From NCBI RefSeq assembly GCF_002305855.1, contig NZ_CP022163.1, positions 7,755,765 to 7,819,764 on the forward strand: DNA of 64,000 nt, written 5' to 3'. The notes below the pieces were generated by a model, which was not told where the DNA came from, searched no databases, and worked only from the letters and a program-made list of their open reading frames with translations. The position numbers and the translations under genes were made by a program. Shown here in pieces: positions 51,216 through 61,231 of this stretch (the stretch's first letter is position 1; each line of letters starts with the position of its first letter). The DNA is from Melittangium boletus DSM 14713. Its GTDB lineage: Bacteria > Myxococcota > Myxococcia > Myxococcales > Myxococcaceae.

Positions 51216-52073
51216 TCAGGCGACCTTCGTGTCCACCTGGGTTTCGGCGAGGAAGGGCGGAAGGGCGGGGAGTCCCGGAGGCCGTTGCCTTTCATCGGGA
51301 GGAAACGGCTCCTTGTCGAGGGGATAGCGCACCTCCCAGAGCACGAGTCCCTGGGCGGGCGCCTTGAGCCCCGGGATGGACGTCCCCGAGTCGAGCGCGG
51401 CGCGGTAGTGCTCCTCGGAGAGTCCGCCAGCGGCCGTGAGCAGGGCGGAGCCCACGAGGTAGCGCACCTGGTAGCGGCCGAAGCCATCTCCCCGGAGACG
51501 GGCCTCGAAGAGCCCACCTCCCAACGCATGCAGGGTGGCTGACTCCAGGGTGCGCGGCTTGCGTGGGCTGGAGTTCTCGTGGAACGCCTGGAAGTCGCGG
51601 CGGCCCACCGCGGCGCCGAGCACTTCCGCTATCCGTTCGGGCGTGGGCCTGCGTCCCTCCAATCGGGGCTCGAGTCCGAGGTCCATCACGAAGGGCTTCC
51701 AGGCCGCGGGGACCTCACCCCCGAGTTGGAAACGGTAGCGATACTCCTTCCCCGTGGCGCTCCACTGGGAGTGGAATCCCTCGGGGGCTCGCCGGGCCAC
51801 GCACAACCCCAGGCCGGGGGGCAGGAGGGCGGGCAGCCGCTCGGACAGTGTCTCCGCACTATAGCCCGGAGGGAGCCGGACACTGGCCACCTGCATCCGG
51901 GCATGGACACCCCGGTCGGTCCGCCCGGCGGGCATGAGGGAGGAGGGGACCCCCGCGTGCCGCATGGCGTTCTCCAAGGCTTCCTGGACGGTGAGCCCGT
52001 CCGGCTGCCGCTGGAATCCCTTGAACAATCCTCCTTGGTACCAGATCCACAGGACTGCGGGCGTTCTTTTCAC
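51216..52073 (-). CDS. truA: tRNA pseudouridine synthase TruA
   Basis: A 285-residue TruA-type pseudouridine synthase. The catalytic Asp is in the conserved AGRTDRGVHA, with GKEYRYRFQLGG and DFQAFHENSSPRKPRTLESA next, and a C-terminal RYQVRYLVGSALLTAAGG. TruA modifies positions 38-40 of tRNA anticodon arms. GTG 52073 is the start. The canonical GWQxQ motif near the N-terminus reads GFQRQP. It is divergent from the GYF-domain gene, 64 bases apart. Confidence 0.88.
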   Translation of the reverse strand: MKRTPAVLWIWYQGGLFKGFQRQPDGLTVQEALENAMRHAGVPSSLMPAGRTDRGVHARMQVASVRLPPGYSAETLSERLPALLPPGLGLCVARRAPEGFHSQWSATGKEYRYRFQLGGEVPAAWKPFVMDLGLEPRLEGRRPTPERIAEVLGAAVGRRDFQAFHENSSPRKPRTLESATLHALGGGLFEARLRGDGFGRYQVRYLVGSALLTAAGGLSEEHYRAALDSGTSIPGLKAPAQGLVLWEVRYPLDKEPFPPDERQRPPGLPALPPFLAETQVDTKVA

Positions 52074-52137
52074 GGAGCGTCAAGGGGGCGGGAGGGGCGT
52101 TGCGGTGGTGCGCGGAGCCTAGGATACTTCGCGCCCC

Positions 52138-53073
52138 ATGTCGGCCGCACAAGACCTCCATGACCCCGAGCGGGCGCAGCGTGACTCCCAGTGGCTCTAC
52201 CGCCAGGGGGACCTCGTCCTCGGGCCCCTGACCGGCCAGCAACTGGTGGACAAGTTGTACGCGGGAGCGCTCACCGGGGACACGGAAGTGTCCTGCACGG
52301 GCCCGAGCGGCTTTCGCAAGCTCAAGGAACTGACGCCCTTCCAACTCCACGTGGCCCAGGCGGTGGTGCGGCTCCGGGTGGAAGCCGAGGCGCGCGAGGC
52401 TCGGGCGCGGCTCAACCAGCAGCGGATCGTCACCATCGGCGTGGTCCTCGGCGTGCTCATCGCGTTGGGCCTCGGCGCCTGGCAGGTGTCCCGCTACGCG
52501 AAGGTGTATCTGGCGGCCAACGCGGACAGCGGACTCGACATCCAGGTGGACCCGCCGGTCATCACCCTGGCCAAGCGCTCCCTGCCGGAAGAACTCTTCG
52601 AGTACCCCGGCGAGCCCAAGCGCACCCCGGTCCGTCCTCCCGACACCACGTCCGACAAAACCGACAAGACGGAAAAACCAGAAAAGGTTGCCTCGGTGGG
52701 ACCCAAGCCGGAGCGTCCGGCCAAGGCGGGCCGGGTGTCGGGCAAGGTGTCCACGGATCCCGACGGGCTCGCCACGGAGGTCAACTACGACCTGGGCGCC
52801 ATCAATCGGGTGGTGAAGTCGAACCAGAGCACGCTCCACCATTGTTTCAAGGAGGAGAGCGAGCGCCGTCCGGGTTTCGCGGCCAAGGTGCCGCTCGAGT
52901 TCACCATCGGCAACGATGGCCGGGTGGCGCAGCTGTGGATCGACAATCCGCAGCTCAAGAAGGGCGCGCTCTTCGAGTGCCTGTTCACCGAGCTGAAGAA
53001 GTGGCCCTTCAAGGCCTACACCGGGGAGCGCGCCACGGTGAACCTGGCGTTCACCATCGGCAAGAAGGGGTAG
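52138..53073 (+). CDS. GYF-domain membrane protein with AgmX/TonB-like C-terminus
   Basis: A 311-residue protein: an N-terminal GYF_2-like domain (SQWLYRQGDLVLGPLTGQQLVDKLYAG), a coiled segment rich in Ala/Arg/Glu, one TM helix (about 100-117), a Pro/Lys-rich periplasmic spacer (TTSDKTDKTEKPEK), and a C-terminal domain typical of AgmX/PglI-type gliding proteins (LGAINRVVKSNQSTLHHCFKEE, VPLEFTIGNDGRV, FKAYTGERATVNLAFTIGKKG). Such proteins are common in myxobacterial envelopes and gliding complexes. Direct partners are not in view. Confidence 0.82.
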   Translation: MSAAQDLHDPERAQRDSQWLYRQGDLVLGPLTGQQLVDKLYAGALTGDTEVSCTGPSGFRKLKELTPFQLHVAQAVVRLRVEAEAREARARLNQQRIVTIGVVLGVLIALGLGAWQVSRYAKVYLAANADSGLDIQVDPPVITLAKRSLPEELFEYPGEPKRTPVRPPDTTSDKTDKTEKPEKVASVGPKPERPAKAGRVSGKVSTDPDGLATEVNYDLGAINRVVKSNQSTLHHCFKEESERRPGFAAKVPLEFTIGNDGRVAQLWIDNPQLKKGALFECLFTELKKWPFKAYTGERATVNLAFTIGKKG

Positions 53074-53128
53074 GGCGGGGGCGGGCGGCTTTTTTGCCCC
53101 CTCCCACATCCTGGCGGATACAGGGTGC

Positions 53129-53761
53129 ATGGTCTCTGTAGCCGAAGCCGACATCGAGAAGAAGGCCGCCATGGTGCCGCCGGGTACCTTCCGCCACACC
53201 GTGCTGGTGGCCGCCAAGCGCTTCAAGTCCACCTGGGCCGAGCTGGGCAAGCTGCTCGTGCAGGTCAAGGACGAGAACCTCTGGGAGTCCTGGGGGCACG
53301 CGTCCTTCGAGGCCTATTGCCTCAAGGAACTGCACATCAAGAAGCAGACGGCGCTCAAGCTCACGCGCTCGTTCAGCTTCCTGGCCCGCCACGAGGACGC
53401 CGAGGAGGTGTCCCAGCCGGAGTTCCCCCAGAAGGCGCCCCCCTTCGAGGTCATCGAGGTCCTGGCGGACGCGGAGGAGCGCGGCCAGCTGTCCCCCCAG
53501 GAGTACCGTTCACTGCGTGACAGCATCTGGAATCCGGAAAAACCCGTCAGCGAGCTCAAGAAGGAAGTGGCCGAACGCTTCCCCCGGCCTCCTCCCGAGC
53601 CGCCCCCGGAGAGCTTCCAGGTGAGGAAATTGGCTCAGATGGCGCGTAAACTGGCCGCCGAGGTATCCGGCTGCCGCCGTGTCCCCCATGCCATCGCTGA
53701 GCGGGCGAGCGCCCTCGCCGAAGATTTGGAGGAGTGCGCTTCGGGCGTGAATGACGCCTAA
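53129..53761 (+). CDS. Conserved-looking hypothetical protein
   Basis: A 210-residue soluble protein with no signal or TM segment. The N-terminal 90 residues are helical with LVAAKRFKSTWAELGKLLVQVK and SFEAYCLKELHIKKQTALKL, a pattern seen in small helical DNA-binding or adaptor domains. A Pro-rich spacer (PRPPPEPPPESF) and a C-terminal helical part with two Cys follow. I recognise no family. ATG 53129 follows AGGGTGC, a weak site. Confidence 0.7.
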   Translation: MVSVAEADIEKKAAMVPPGTFRHTVLVAAKRFKSTWAELGKLLVQVKDENLWESWGHASFEAYCLKELHIKKQTALKLTRSFSFLARHEDAEEVSQPEFPQKAPPFEVIEVLADAEERGQLSPQEYRSLRDSIWNPEKPVSELKKEVAERFPRPPPEPPPESFQVRKLAQMARKLAAEVSGCRRVPHAIAERASALAEDLEECASGVNDA

Positions 53762-53966
53762 ACGAGTGTTACTGAACGCTGACCTCGTCCGGCGGTGCAC
53801 AGCCCGGCGGGCGACTCACCTGGGATGGGCTTCCTGTGCATTCATGGGGAGCCTATATTTCGGCGGACGGTTGTTCGAGACGTGGGCAGCCGGGCGGCTT
53901 GGGTGTGGTGAGGGTGTCGGCTAGGTAGGCTCCGGGGGACCGGAGTCGGTGAACTCGGAGGCGGCA

Positions 53967-55244
<1,278 letters not shown>

Positions 55245-55252
55245 AAGCAGCG

Positions 55253-55282
55253 AAGGGACGGTCCTCCAAGAGGCCGTCCCTT
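55253..55282. terminator. Terminator between clpX and the Hsp70 gene
   Basis: AAGGGACGG-T-CCTC, loop CAA, GAGG-CCGTCCCTT form a 13-bp stem with one bulge, nine bases after the clpX stop and 39 bases from the convergent Hsp70 stop. The arms end in A/T on both outer sides, so it can serve both transcripts. Confidence 0.65.
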
Positions 55283-55321
55283 CCGCGCTTCAGGGGCCCG
55301 GTGCTCCCGGGCTCCACGGTC

Positions 55322-56839
55322 TCACCCGGAGACCCGGACCGTGGTGTTCATCTCCCGGCCCGTGGCGGGATCCCTCGCGCGCATGGTGAGGATGCCTTCC
55401 ACGCTCACGTCGAAGGTGATCTCCACCTGCACCGCGCCCGCCTTGGCCTGGCGGATCCCCGAGAAGGTGAACTCGCCGAGCAGATCGTTCCTCGCCACCT
55501 GCTCGTTGTCGCCCTGGAAGATGCGCATGGCCAGCTCGGTCTGGTTGTCCCGGCTGGTGGTGGCCACCAACTGCTTGGCGTTGGGGATGGGCGCGTTGCG
55601 GGGGAAGACCGTGTGGAAGGCCCCGCCCGCGCGCTCCAGGCCGATCGCCATGGGGATGACGTCCAGCAACTGCAGCCGCATGCTGGAGTTGTCCTCGAGC
55701 GACTTGGCGTAGAGGGCCGCGCCCACCGCCACGGCCTCGTCCGGGTGGACGCCCTTGCTCGGCGTCTTGCCGAAGAACTTCGTCAGCCGATCCTGCACCA
55801 CGGGCATGCGCGTCTGGCCGCCCACGAGCAGCACCTCGTCGATGTCCTTGGTGCTCAGCCCCGAGTCCACGAGCACCCGCGCCACCATCTGCAGCGTGCG
55901 GTCCACGAGGTGGTTGGTGAGCTGCTCCAGCATCTTGCGCGTGAACTTCATCTCGATGTTCAGGGGCTGGCCCTGGGACGTCATCGTGATGAAGGGGATG
56001 TTGAACTGCACGTCGTCGCGCGCGGACAGGTCGATCTTCGTGCGCTCGGCCAGGTCCTTGATGCGCTGCATCGCCACCGGATCCGTGGCCAGGTCGATGC
56101 CCGCCTTGGACGCGAAGTCCTTGAGGACGTGGTGGATGATGGCGTTGTCGAAGTCGATGCCTCCCAGGAAGACGTCGCCCCCGGTGGCCTTCACCTCGAA
56201 GACCCGGTCGCGGATCCCGATGATGGACACGTCGAACGTGCCGCCGCCCAGGTCGTAGACGAGCACCGTCTTGTTGACGCTCTTGCCGGCGCCATAGGCG
56301 AGCGCCGCCGCGGTGGGCTCGTTGATGATGCGCACCACCTCGAGGTCGATGAGCTTGCCGGCCTCCTTCACCGTCTGCCGCTGACGGTCATTGAAGTACG
56401 CGGGCACCGTCACCACGGCGCGCTTGATGGGCGTCTTGAGGTAGTTGGCGGCGACGTCGCGGATCTTGTTGAGGATCTTGGCGCTGATCTCCTGGAGCGA
56501 GAATTCCTTCTTGCCCACGTCCAGGACCACGTCGCTCTTCTTGCCGGGGCGCACCGAGTACGCCACGACCTTCTTCATCGCCGCGACGACATCGCTCTGG
56601 TAGGCGCGCCCCACCAGCCGCTTGGAGCCGTAGATGGTGTTCTTGGGGTTGAGCTGCCACTGGCGCTTGGCCTCGTAGCCGATGAGCTCGTTGCCCTTGT
56701 CGTCGATCGCGAAGATCGAGGGAATGGTGTACTCACCGCCCTTGTAGGGGATGAGCTTCACGTTCCCACCGTCCTCGACGATCGCGGCGCACGAGTTGGT
56801 CGTGCCGAGGTCGATGCCGATGATGGGATCCTTGTGCAC
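55322..56839 (-). CDS. Hsp70/DnaK-like chaperone without the C-terminal lid
   Basis: A 505-residue Hsp70. The ATPase domain is complete: IIGIDLGTTNSCAAIVEDG, KRAVVTVPAYFNDRQRQTVKEAG, IINEPTAAALAYG, VYDLGGGTFDVSII, EVLLVGGQTRMPVVQ. A beta-sheet substrate-binding domain follows (LLDVIPMAIGLERAGG, LGEFTFSGIRQAKAG). The protein stops at NTTVRVSG, so the helical lid and the disordered tail of normal DnaK (about 130 residues) are missing. It is a second, special Hsp70 rather than the housekeeping one; no DnaJ or GrpE gene is near. GTG 56839 is the start, with GGAG 11 bases upstream. Divergent from prkA. Confidence 0.9.
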   Translation of the reverse strand: MHKDPIIGIDLGTTNSCAAIVEDGGNVKLIPYKGGEYTIPSIFAIDDKGNELIGYEAKRQWQLNPKNTIYGSKRLVGRAYQSDVVAAMKKVVAYSVRPGKKSDVVLDVGKKEFSLQEISAKILNKIRDVAANYLKTPIKRAVVTVPAYFNDRQRQTVKEAGKLIDLEVVRIINEPTAAALAYGAGKSVNKTVLVYDLGGGTFDVSIIGIRDRVFEVKATGGDVFLGGIDFDNAIIHHVLKDFASKAGIDLATDPVAMQRIKDLAERTKIDLSARDDVQFNIPFITMTSQGQPLNIEMKFTRKMLEQLTNHLVDRTLQMVARVLVDSGLSTKDIDEVLLVGGQTRMPVVQDRLTKFFGKTPSKGVHPDEAVAVGAALYAKSLEDNSSMRLQLLDVIPMAIGLERAGGAFHTVFPRNAPIPNAKQLVATTSRDNQTELAMRIFQGDNEQVARNDLLGEFTFSGIRQAKAGAVQVEITFDVSVEGILTMRARDPATGREMNTTVRVSG

Positions 56840-57180
56840 GCGCGGGACTCCGAGAGAAAGGGGCTCGAGGCGAACGGGGAAGGGCCCTGGCTTATCAATT
56901 GGCGACGTTAGTGCAACTTCACGGGGGTCGCGAGCGCGACGACAAGTCCGGTGGCCCCCGGGGGGCGTCTTCCCGGGTTGTCCGGAGGGCGCCCCAGCGG
57001 GCACGACGCCCCCCGACCCGTGCTCCCGCCTGGAGAGCACGGCCCACGACATAACGGAAGAAGGGACCTGGACATCGCCGGGTCCGGGAGGAAATGTCCT
57101 GGAAGCCGCCGCGTTTCCGTGGAGGCGGCCTTCCCCGGCGGAGGGGGAGGGTCCAAACCACCGCACAGAGGAGTGTCCCC
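56840..57180. promoter_or_regulatory. Intergenic promoter region between the Hsp70 and prkA genes
   Basis: These 341 bases hold no gene I can support. Near 56885-56930 there is an AT-richer patch (TTATCAATTGGCGACGTTAG) that could carry the Hsp70 promoter. The rest is GC-rich with several overlapping inverted repeats (runs of Cs and Gs near 56950-57020). The prkA ribosome site AGAGGAG lies at its right end. No clear CIRCE or sigma-32-type element is seen. Confidence 0.4.
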
Positions 57181-59436
57181 GTGGAAGCCAAGCGATACCT
57201 GCAGGAGGTCGGCGCCCAGGTGTCCGACGACTTCGTCAAGAATCGCTCCATCCTCTCCTTCGAGGAATACCTCGCGCTCTTCATGGCGGATCCGCGGGGT
57301 CAGGCACGCAACGCCGCTCAGTACCTGCGCGATGTGATGGACCACTACGGCACGGAGACGGTGCCGCACCCCACCGGCAAGCAGCGCCGCTTCAAGGTCT
57401 TCGACGTGCCCTCCAGCGACCGCGATGGCCGGGTCGCCGGCCAGGAGGAAGTGCAGAACGCCGTCTACCGGATGCTCGGCAACTTCACGCGCGCCGGACG
57501 CATCAACAAGCTCATCATGATGCACGGCCCCAACGGCAGCGCGAAGTCCACCTTCGTCAACGCGCTCAAGGCGGGCATGGAGGACTACTCGCGGCAGCCC
57601 CAGGGGGCCCTCTACCGCATCAGCTGGATCTTCCCCTCGTCCAAGCTCGTCAAGGGCTCCATCGGCTTTGGCGGCGAGCGCGTTCCCGCCACGGAGACGG
57701 ACCTGACCTCCTTCGCGCACCTGGACGCGGAGTCCATCGATGTGCGCATCCCCTGCGAGCTGCGCGACCACCCGCTCTTCGTCCTGCCCCCCTCCGAGCG
57801 GCAGCGGCTCGTCGAGGGCGCGCTCAAGAAGAAGGGCCCGGGGGAAGGGCAGGGGGGCGAGGGCGACTTCATCCTCTCGGACTACATGCGTCATGGCGAG
57901 CTGTGCCACAAGTGCCGCAGCATCTACACGGCGCTGCTCGCCAACTACAAAGGCGACTTCATGCAGGTGATCCGCCACGTGCGGGTCGAGCGCTTCTACA
58001 TCTCGCGCCGCTACCAGGTGGGCACGGTGACGGTGGAGCCGCAGATGAGCGTGGACGCCATGTACCAGCAGGTGTCGGCGGACCGCGCCCAGATGCTCAA
58101 CATGCCGCCCGCGCTGCACAACGTGGCCCTCTTCGAGCCCCATGGCGCGCTCGTGCACGCCAACCGGGGGGTCATCGAGTACTCGGATCTGCTCAAGCGT
58201 CCGTTGGAAGCCTTCAAGTACCTGCTGGGCTTCGTGGAGACGGCGCAGGTGCCGCTCGAGCACTTCGTGCTGCAACTGGATGAAGTGCTCCTCGCGTCCT
58301 CCAACGAGAAGCACCTGGGGGCCTTCAAGGAACTGCCGGACTTCGCGTCCTTCAAGGGCCGCATCGAGCTGGTGCGCGTGCCCTACCTGCGCCGCTACCG
58401 GCAGGAGCAGCAGGTGTACGACGCGCAGATCACCCCCACCACCGTGGGCAAGCACGTGGCCCCGCACGCCACCGAGGTGGCCGCCATGTGGGCGGTGCTC
58501 ACGCGCCTCAAGAAGCCCATTCCCGACCGCTACCCGCCCGAGGTCAAGGAGCTCATCGACCAGGTGACGCCGGTGGAGAAGATGCACCTGTACGAGGAGG
58601 GCGTGGTGCCGGACCGGCTCAGCCTCTCGCACGGCAAGGAACTGCGCAAGCTGCGCACGGACCTGTACGAGGAGTCCGACGCCTATCCCAACTACGAGGG
58701 CCGCAGCGGCGCGAGCGCGCGGGAGATCAAGACGGCGCTGTTCAACGCCGCGCAGCACCCGGACTACAAGTGCCTGCACGCGCTCGCGGTGTTCGAGGAG
58801 CTGGAGGCCATCTGCAAGGACAAGAGCGTCTACGAGTTCCTCCTGCAGGAGGTGGTGGACGGCTACCACGATCACGAGGAGTTCGTGCGCGCGGTGCAGG
58901 CCGAGTACCTCGACCGGGTGGACGAGGAGGTGCGCGAGAGCATGGGCCTGGTGTCCGAGGGCCAGTACCGCGAGCTCGTGGAGCGCTACGTCTACAACGT
59001 GAGCCACTGGGTGAAGGGCGAGAAGATCCGCAACCGCCACACCGGGGCCATGGAGCGCGTGGACGAGCAGCGCATGGCGGAGATGGAGGCCATCGTCATG
59101 CCGCGCGGCGAGGATCCGGGCGAGTTCCGCCGGGGCCTCATCTCGCAGATCGGCGCGCACAAGCTGGACAACCCGGACGCGGAGATGGACTACCCGCGCA
59201 TCTTCCCGGATCTCTTCCGCCGCCTGCGCGACCACTACTTCGAGGAGCGCAAGCGCGTGCTGCGGCGCAACAAGGAGAACATCCTCAAGTACCTCTCGGA
59301 GGACCGGGGCACGTTGTCCTCGCGCGAGCAGGCCCAGGTGGAGAGCACCCTCCAGGCCATGAGCGAGCGCTACGGCTACTGCGAGCACTGCGCCAAGGAC
59401 GCCATCCTCTTCCTGATGCGCAAGCGCTACGGCTGA
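57181..59436 (+). CDS. prkA: PrkA-family AAA+ serine protein kinase
   Basis: A 751-residue protein with the PrkA layout: AAA+ domain (MHGPNGSAKSTFVNALKAG as P-loop, LPPSERQRLVEG) and the PrkA C-terminal domain, including EVDGYHDHEEFV-like and EHCAKDAILFLMRKRYG sequences at the end. PrkA kinases act in stress and sporulation in several bacteria; recent work in Bacillus also reports an ATP-dependent protease role. GTG 57181 follows AGAGGAG and is consistent with the family start. Its usual partners YeaH and SpoVR are not in this window. Divergent from the lidless Hsp70. Confidence 0.92.
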   Translation: MEAKRYLQEVGAQVSDDFVKNRSILSFEEYLALFMADPRGQARNAAQYLRDVMDHYGTETVPHPTGKQRRFKVFDVPSSDRDGRVAGQEEVQNAVYRMLGNFTRAGRINKLIMMHGPNGSAKSTFVNALKAGMEDYSRQPQGALYRISWIFPSSKLVKGSIGFGGERVPATETDLTSFAHLDAESIDVRIPCELRDHPLFVLPPSERQRLVEGALKKKGPGEGQGGEGDFILSDYMRHGELCHKCRSIYTALLANYKGDFMQVIRHVRVERFYISRRYQVGTVTVEPQMSVDAMYQQVSADRAQMLNMPPALHNVALFEPHGALVHANRGVIEYSDLLKRPLEAFKYLLGFVETAQVPLEHFVLQLDEVLLASSNEKHLGAFKELPDFASFKGRIELVRVPYLRRYRQEQQVYDAQITPTTVGKHVAPHATEVAAMWAVLTRLKKPIPDRYPPEVKELIDQVTPVEKMHLYEEGVVPDRLSLSHGKELRKLRTDLYEESDAYPNYEGRSGASAREIKTALFNAAQHPDYKCLHALAVFEELEAICKDKSVYEFLLQEVVDGYHDHEEFVRAVQAEYLDRVDEEVRESMGLVSEGQYRELVERYVYNVSHWVKGEKIRNRHTGAMERVDEQRMAEMEAIVMPRGEDPGEFRRGLISQIGAHKLDNPDAEMDYPRIFPDLFRRLRDHYFEERKRVLRRNKENILKYLSEDRGTLSSREQAQVESTLQAMSERYGYCEHCAKDAILFLMRKRYG

Positions 59437-59604
59437 GCCGCGCTGGGGGTCGCGAGCGCCACACGCGGAGTCCTCCCGGAGCAGGCGGGCGGACGGGCGC
59501 CGGGTGGGCTCGGTGCTTTCTGAAAAGCGCGTCGCAAGGGGATGATGGGGACTCCATCGATGTTGAAGACCTTTGTCCCCCCTCGTTCCGTGTCCGGAGT
59601 CTCG

Positions 59605-60450
59605 ATGACCCGTTTCGTCCTGGGCCTGCCCGCCTTCTTCGCCATGCTGTCCTGCGCGGCCGCGCCGACCCCTCATGGGGCCTTGGCGCCCTCGGGCGAA
59701 GGGAGCATGGGCGGTGCGCCGGTGGTCTCCTCCTCGTCGCGGCCCACGCGCAAGGAGCAGGTGCGGCGCATCCTCCCGCATAACGTGCGGCTGTCCGTGC
59801 GCGAGGATGGGCAGGCCCGCAGCGCCGCCTCGGGCGTGGTCATCGGCAACGAGAAGACGCCCGAGGGCGTCGTGAGCTACGTGCTCACCAACGCGCACGC
59901 CGTGGCGATGGACGGGCTCGACAAGCCGAGCCTGCTCGTCATCGTGGACGCGCGCGGTGACTCCACGGAGTACGCGGCGCGCGTGGTGGCCACGGGCTCG
60001 GTGCCGGACATGGACCTGGCGCTGGTGAAGGTGCCTGGCCTCGCGCTCGAACCGGCCCGGCTCGCCACGGACGCGGAAGTGGAACTGGGTGACGACGTGG
60101 TGGTGGCCGCCTCGCCCTTCGGCCGGGCCCTGTCGCTGTCCGGGGGCATGGTGTCCCAGGTGGAATGGGACAAGGACAGCAAGCTGCCGCGCATGGTGAA
60201 GACGGACGCGCCCATCGGGTACGGCGCCTCGGGCGGCGGCATCTTCAGCCTGGAGTCGGGCAAGCTGCTCGCCATCGTCGAGGGCTACCGCACCGCCAAG
60301 GTGGGCTTCGCCGTGGCCGAGCAGAACTTCAGCTTCGACGTGCCCATGCCGGGCGAGACCTTCGCCGCTCCCTCGGCCAAGGTGCGCGTCTTCCTGGGGC
60401 AGCACGGCTTCGCCCGGCTGCTCGGCACGGAGCCGGTCGCCAGCCGCTAG
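59605..60450 (+). CDS. Trypsin-like serine protease lipoprotein
   Basis: A 281-residue exported protein: leader ending FFAMLSC (lipobox LSC-A), a Ser/Pro-rich stretch, then a chymotrypsin-fold protease with catalytic His in VLTNAHAVAMDG, Asp in DMDLALVKV and Ser in GYGASGGGIF. Residues between these follow the S1C/Trypsin_2 pattern (VVVAASPFGRALSLSGGMVS). No PDZ domain is present, so it is simpler than DegP. ATG 59605 has CGGAG six bases upstream; a longer frame from 59542 lacks a leader. Likely lipid-anchored in the envelope. Confidence 0.86.
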   Translation: MTRFVLGLPAFFAMLSCAAAPTPHGALAPSGEGSMGGAPVVSSSSRPTRKEQVRRILPHNVRLSVREDGQARSAASGVVIGNEKTPEGVVSYVLTNAHAVAMDGLDKPSLLVIVDARGDSTEYAARVVATGSVPDMDLALVKVPGLALEPARLATDAEVELGDDVVVAASPFGRALSLSGGMVSQVEWDKDSKLPRMVKTDAPIGYGASGGGIFSLESGKLLAIVEGYRTAKVGFAVAEQNFSFDVPMPGETFAAPSAKVRVFLGQHGFARLLGTEPVASR

Positions 60451-60534
60451 ACGCCCTCCGCGCTCTGTCCACCCCCGGACGGGAAAACTCGACAGGGGTG
60501 GCCGCCACGGTACATCCCGAGGCGGGAGACAGAC

Positions 60535-60996
60535 ATGGGCAACCGCAGTTCCTGGGATCAGTACTTCATGGACATCGCGCGCCAGGTGGCCAGCCGGGCC
60601 ACGTGTGATCGCAAGCACGTGGGGGCGCTCCTGGTGCGCGACCGGACCATTCTCTCCACGGGCTACAACGGCTCCATCCGGGGCCTGCCGCACTGCTCGG
60701 ACGTGGGCCACATGATGGAGAACGGCCATTGTGTGGCCACCGTCCACGCCGAGGCCAACGCCATCATCCAGGCGGCCAAGAACGGTGTGCGCATCGACAG
60801 CGAGCGCGACAAACCCACCACGCTCTACACCACCGCGAGCCCCTGCTGGCCGTGCTTCAAGCTGATCGCCAACTCGGGCGTGCAACGCATCGTCTACGGC
60901 GAGTTCTACCGGGATCCGCGCATCTTCGAGTACGCCTCTCGTCTGGAAATAGAGCTCGTGGGCCCGGGTCCGGAAGAGCAACCGTCCGGGCGTTAA
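60535..60996 (+). CDS. Deoxycytidylate deaminase family protein
   Basis: A 153-residue zinc deaminase. The zinc ligands and catalytic Glu are in TVHAEANAI and the PCWPC segment (TTASPCWPCFKLIANSG); the N-terminus WDQYFMDIARQVASRATCDRKHVGALLVRD is typical of dCMP deaminases (ComE/Dcd family). It would supply dUMP from dCMP for thymidylate synthesis. It follows the protease gene by 84 bases. Confidence 0.9.
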   Translation: MGNRSSWDQYFMDIARQVASRATCDRKHVGALLVRDRTILSTGYNGSIRGLPHCSDVGHMMENGHCVATVHAEANAIIQAAKNGVRIDSERDKPTTLYTTASPCWPCFKLIANSGVQRIVYGEFYRDPRIFEYASRLEIELVGPGPEEQPSGR

Positions 60997-61231
60997 TTAC
61001 TGGCACCCAGTGTCAGCCAGCGCACGCAACCCCGGTGCGTCCTGGATGTTTGGCGCTCGAAACGTCGAGTGAATGACATTCTGTTGATGGCTGGAGGACG
61101 CTTGAGACGGGAATTCCTCTTGGACGGCAAGAATTACCGGCTCAGGGTTGACGGTAAATACGCCAGTCCCTAGATCCTGGGAGTGACGGGGCGGCGGGAG
61201 TGACGGGCGCCAGTCAACCTCAGGAGCATGC

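Noticed and set aside
53074..53128. T-run terminator after the GYF-domain gene
   Set aside because: Six Ts occur between G-rich and C-rich arms, so the run lies in the loop and not after the stem.
56908..60981. 1357-codon minus-strand frame
   Set aside because: It is antisense to prkA, the protease and the deaminase gene; the translation is His/Ala/Leu/Arg-rich without any domain.
61087..61173. 28-codon frame with plausible-looking sequence (EFLLDGKNYRLRVDGKYA)
   Set aside because: The translation looks protein-like and the frame is open back to 60997, but there is no Shine-Dalgarno or earlier start, so I could not support a gene.
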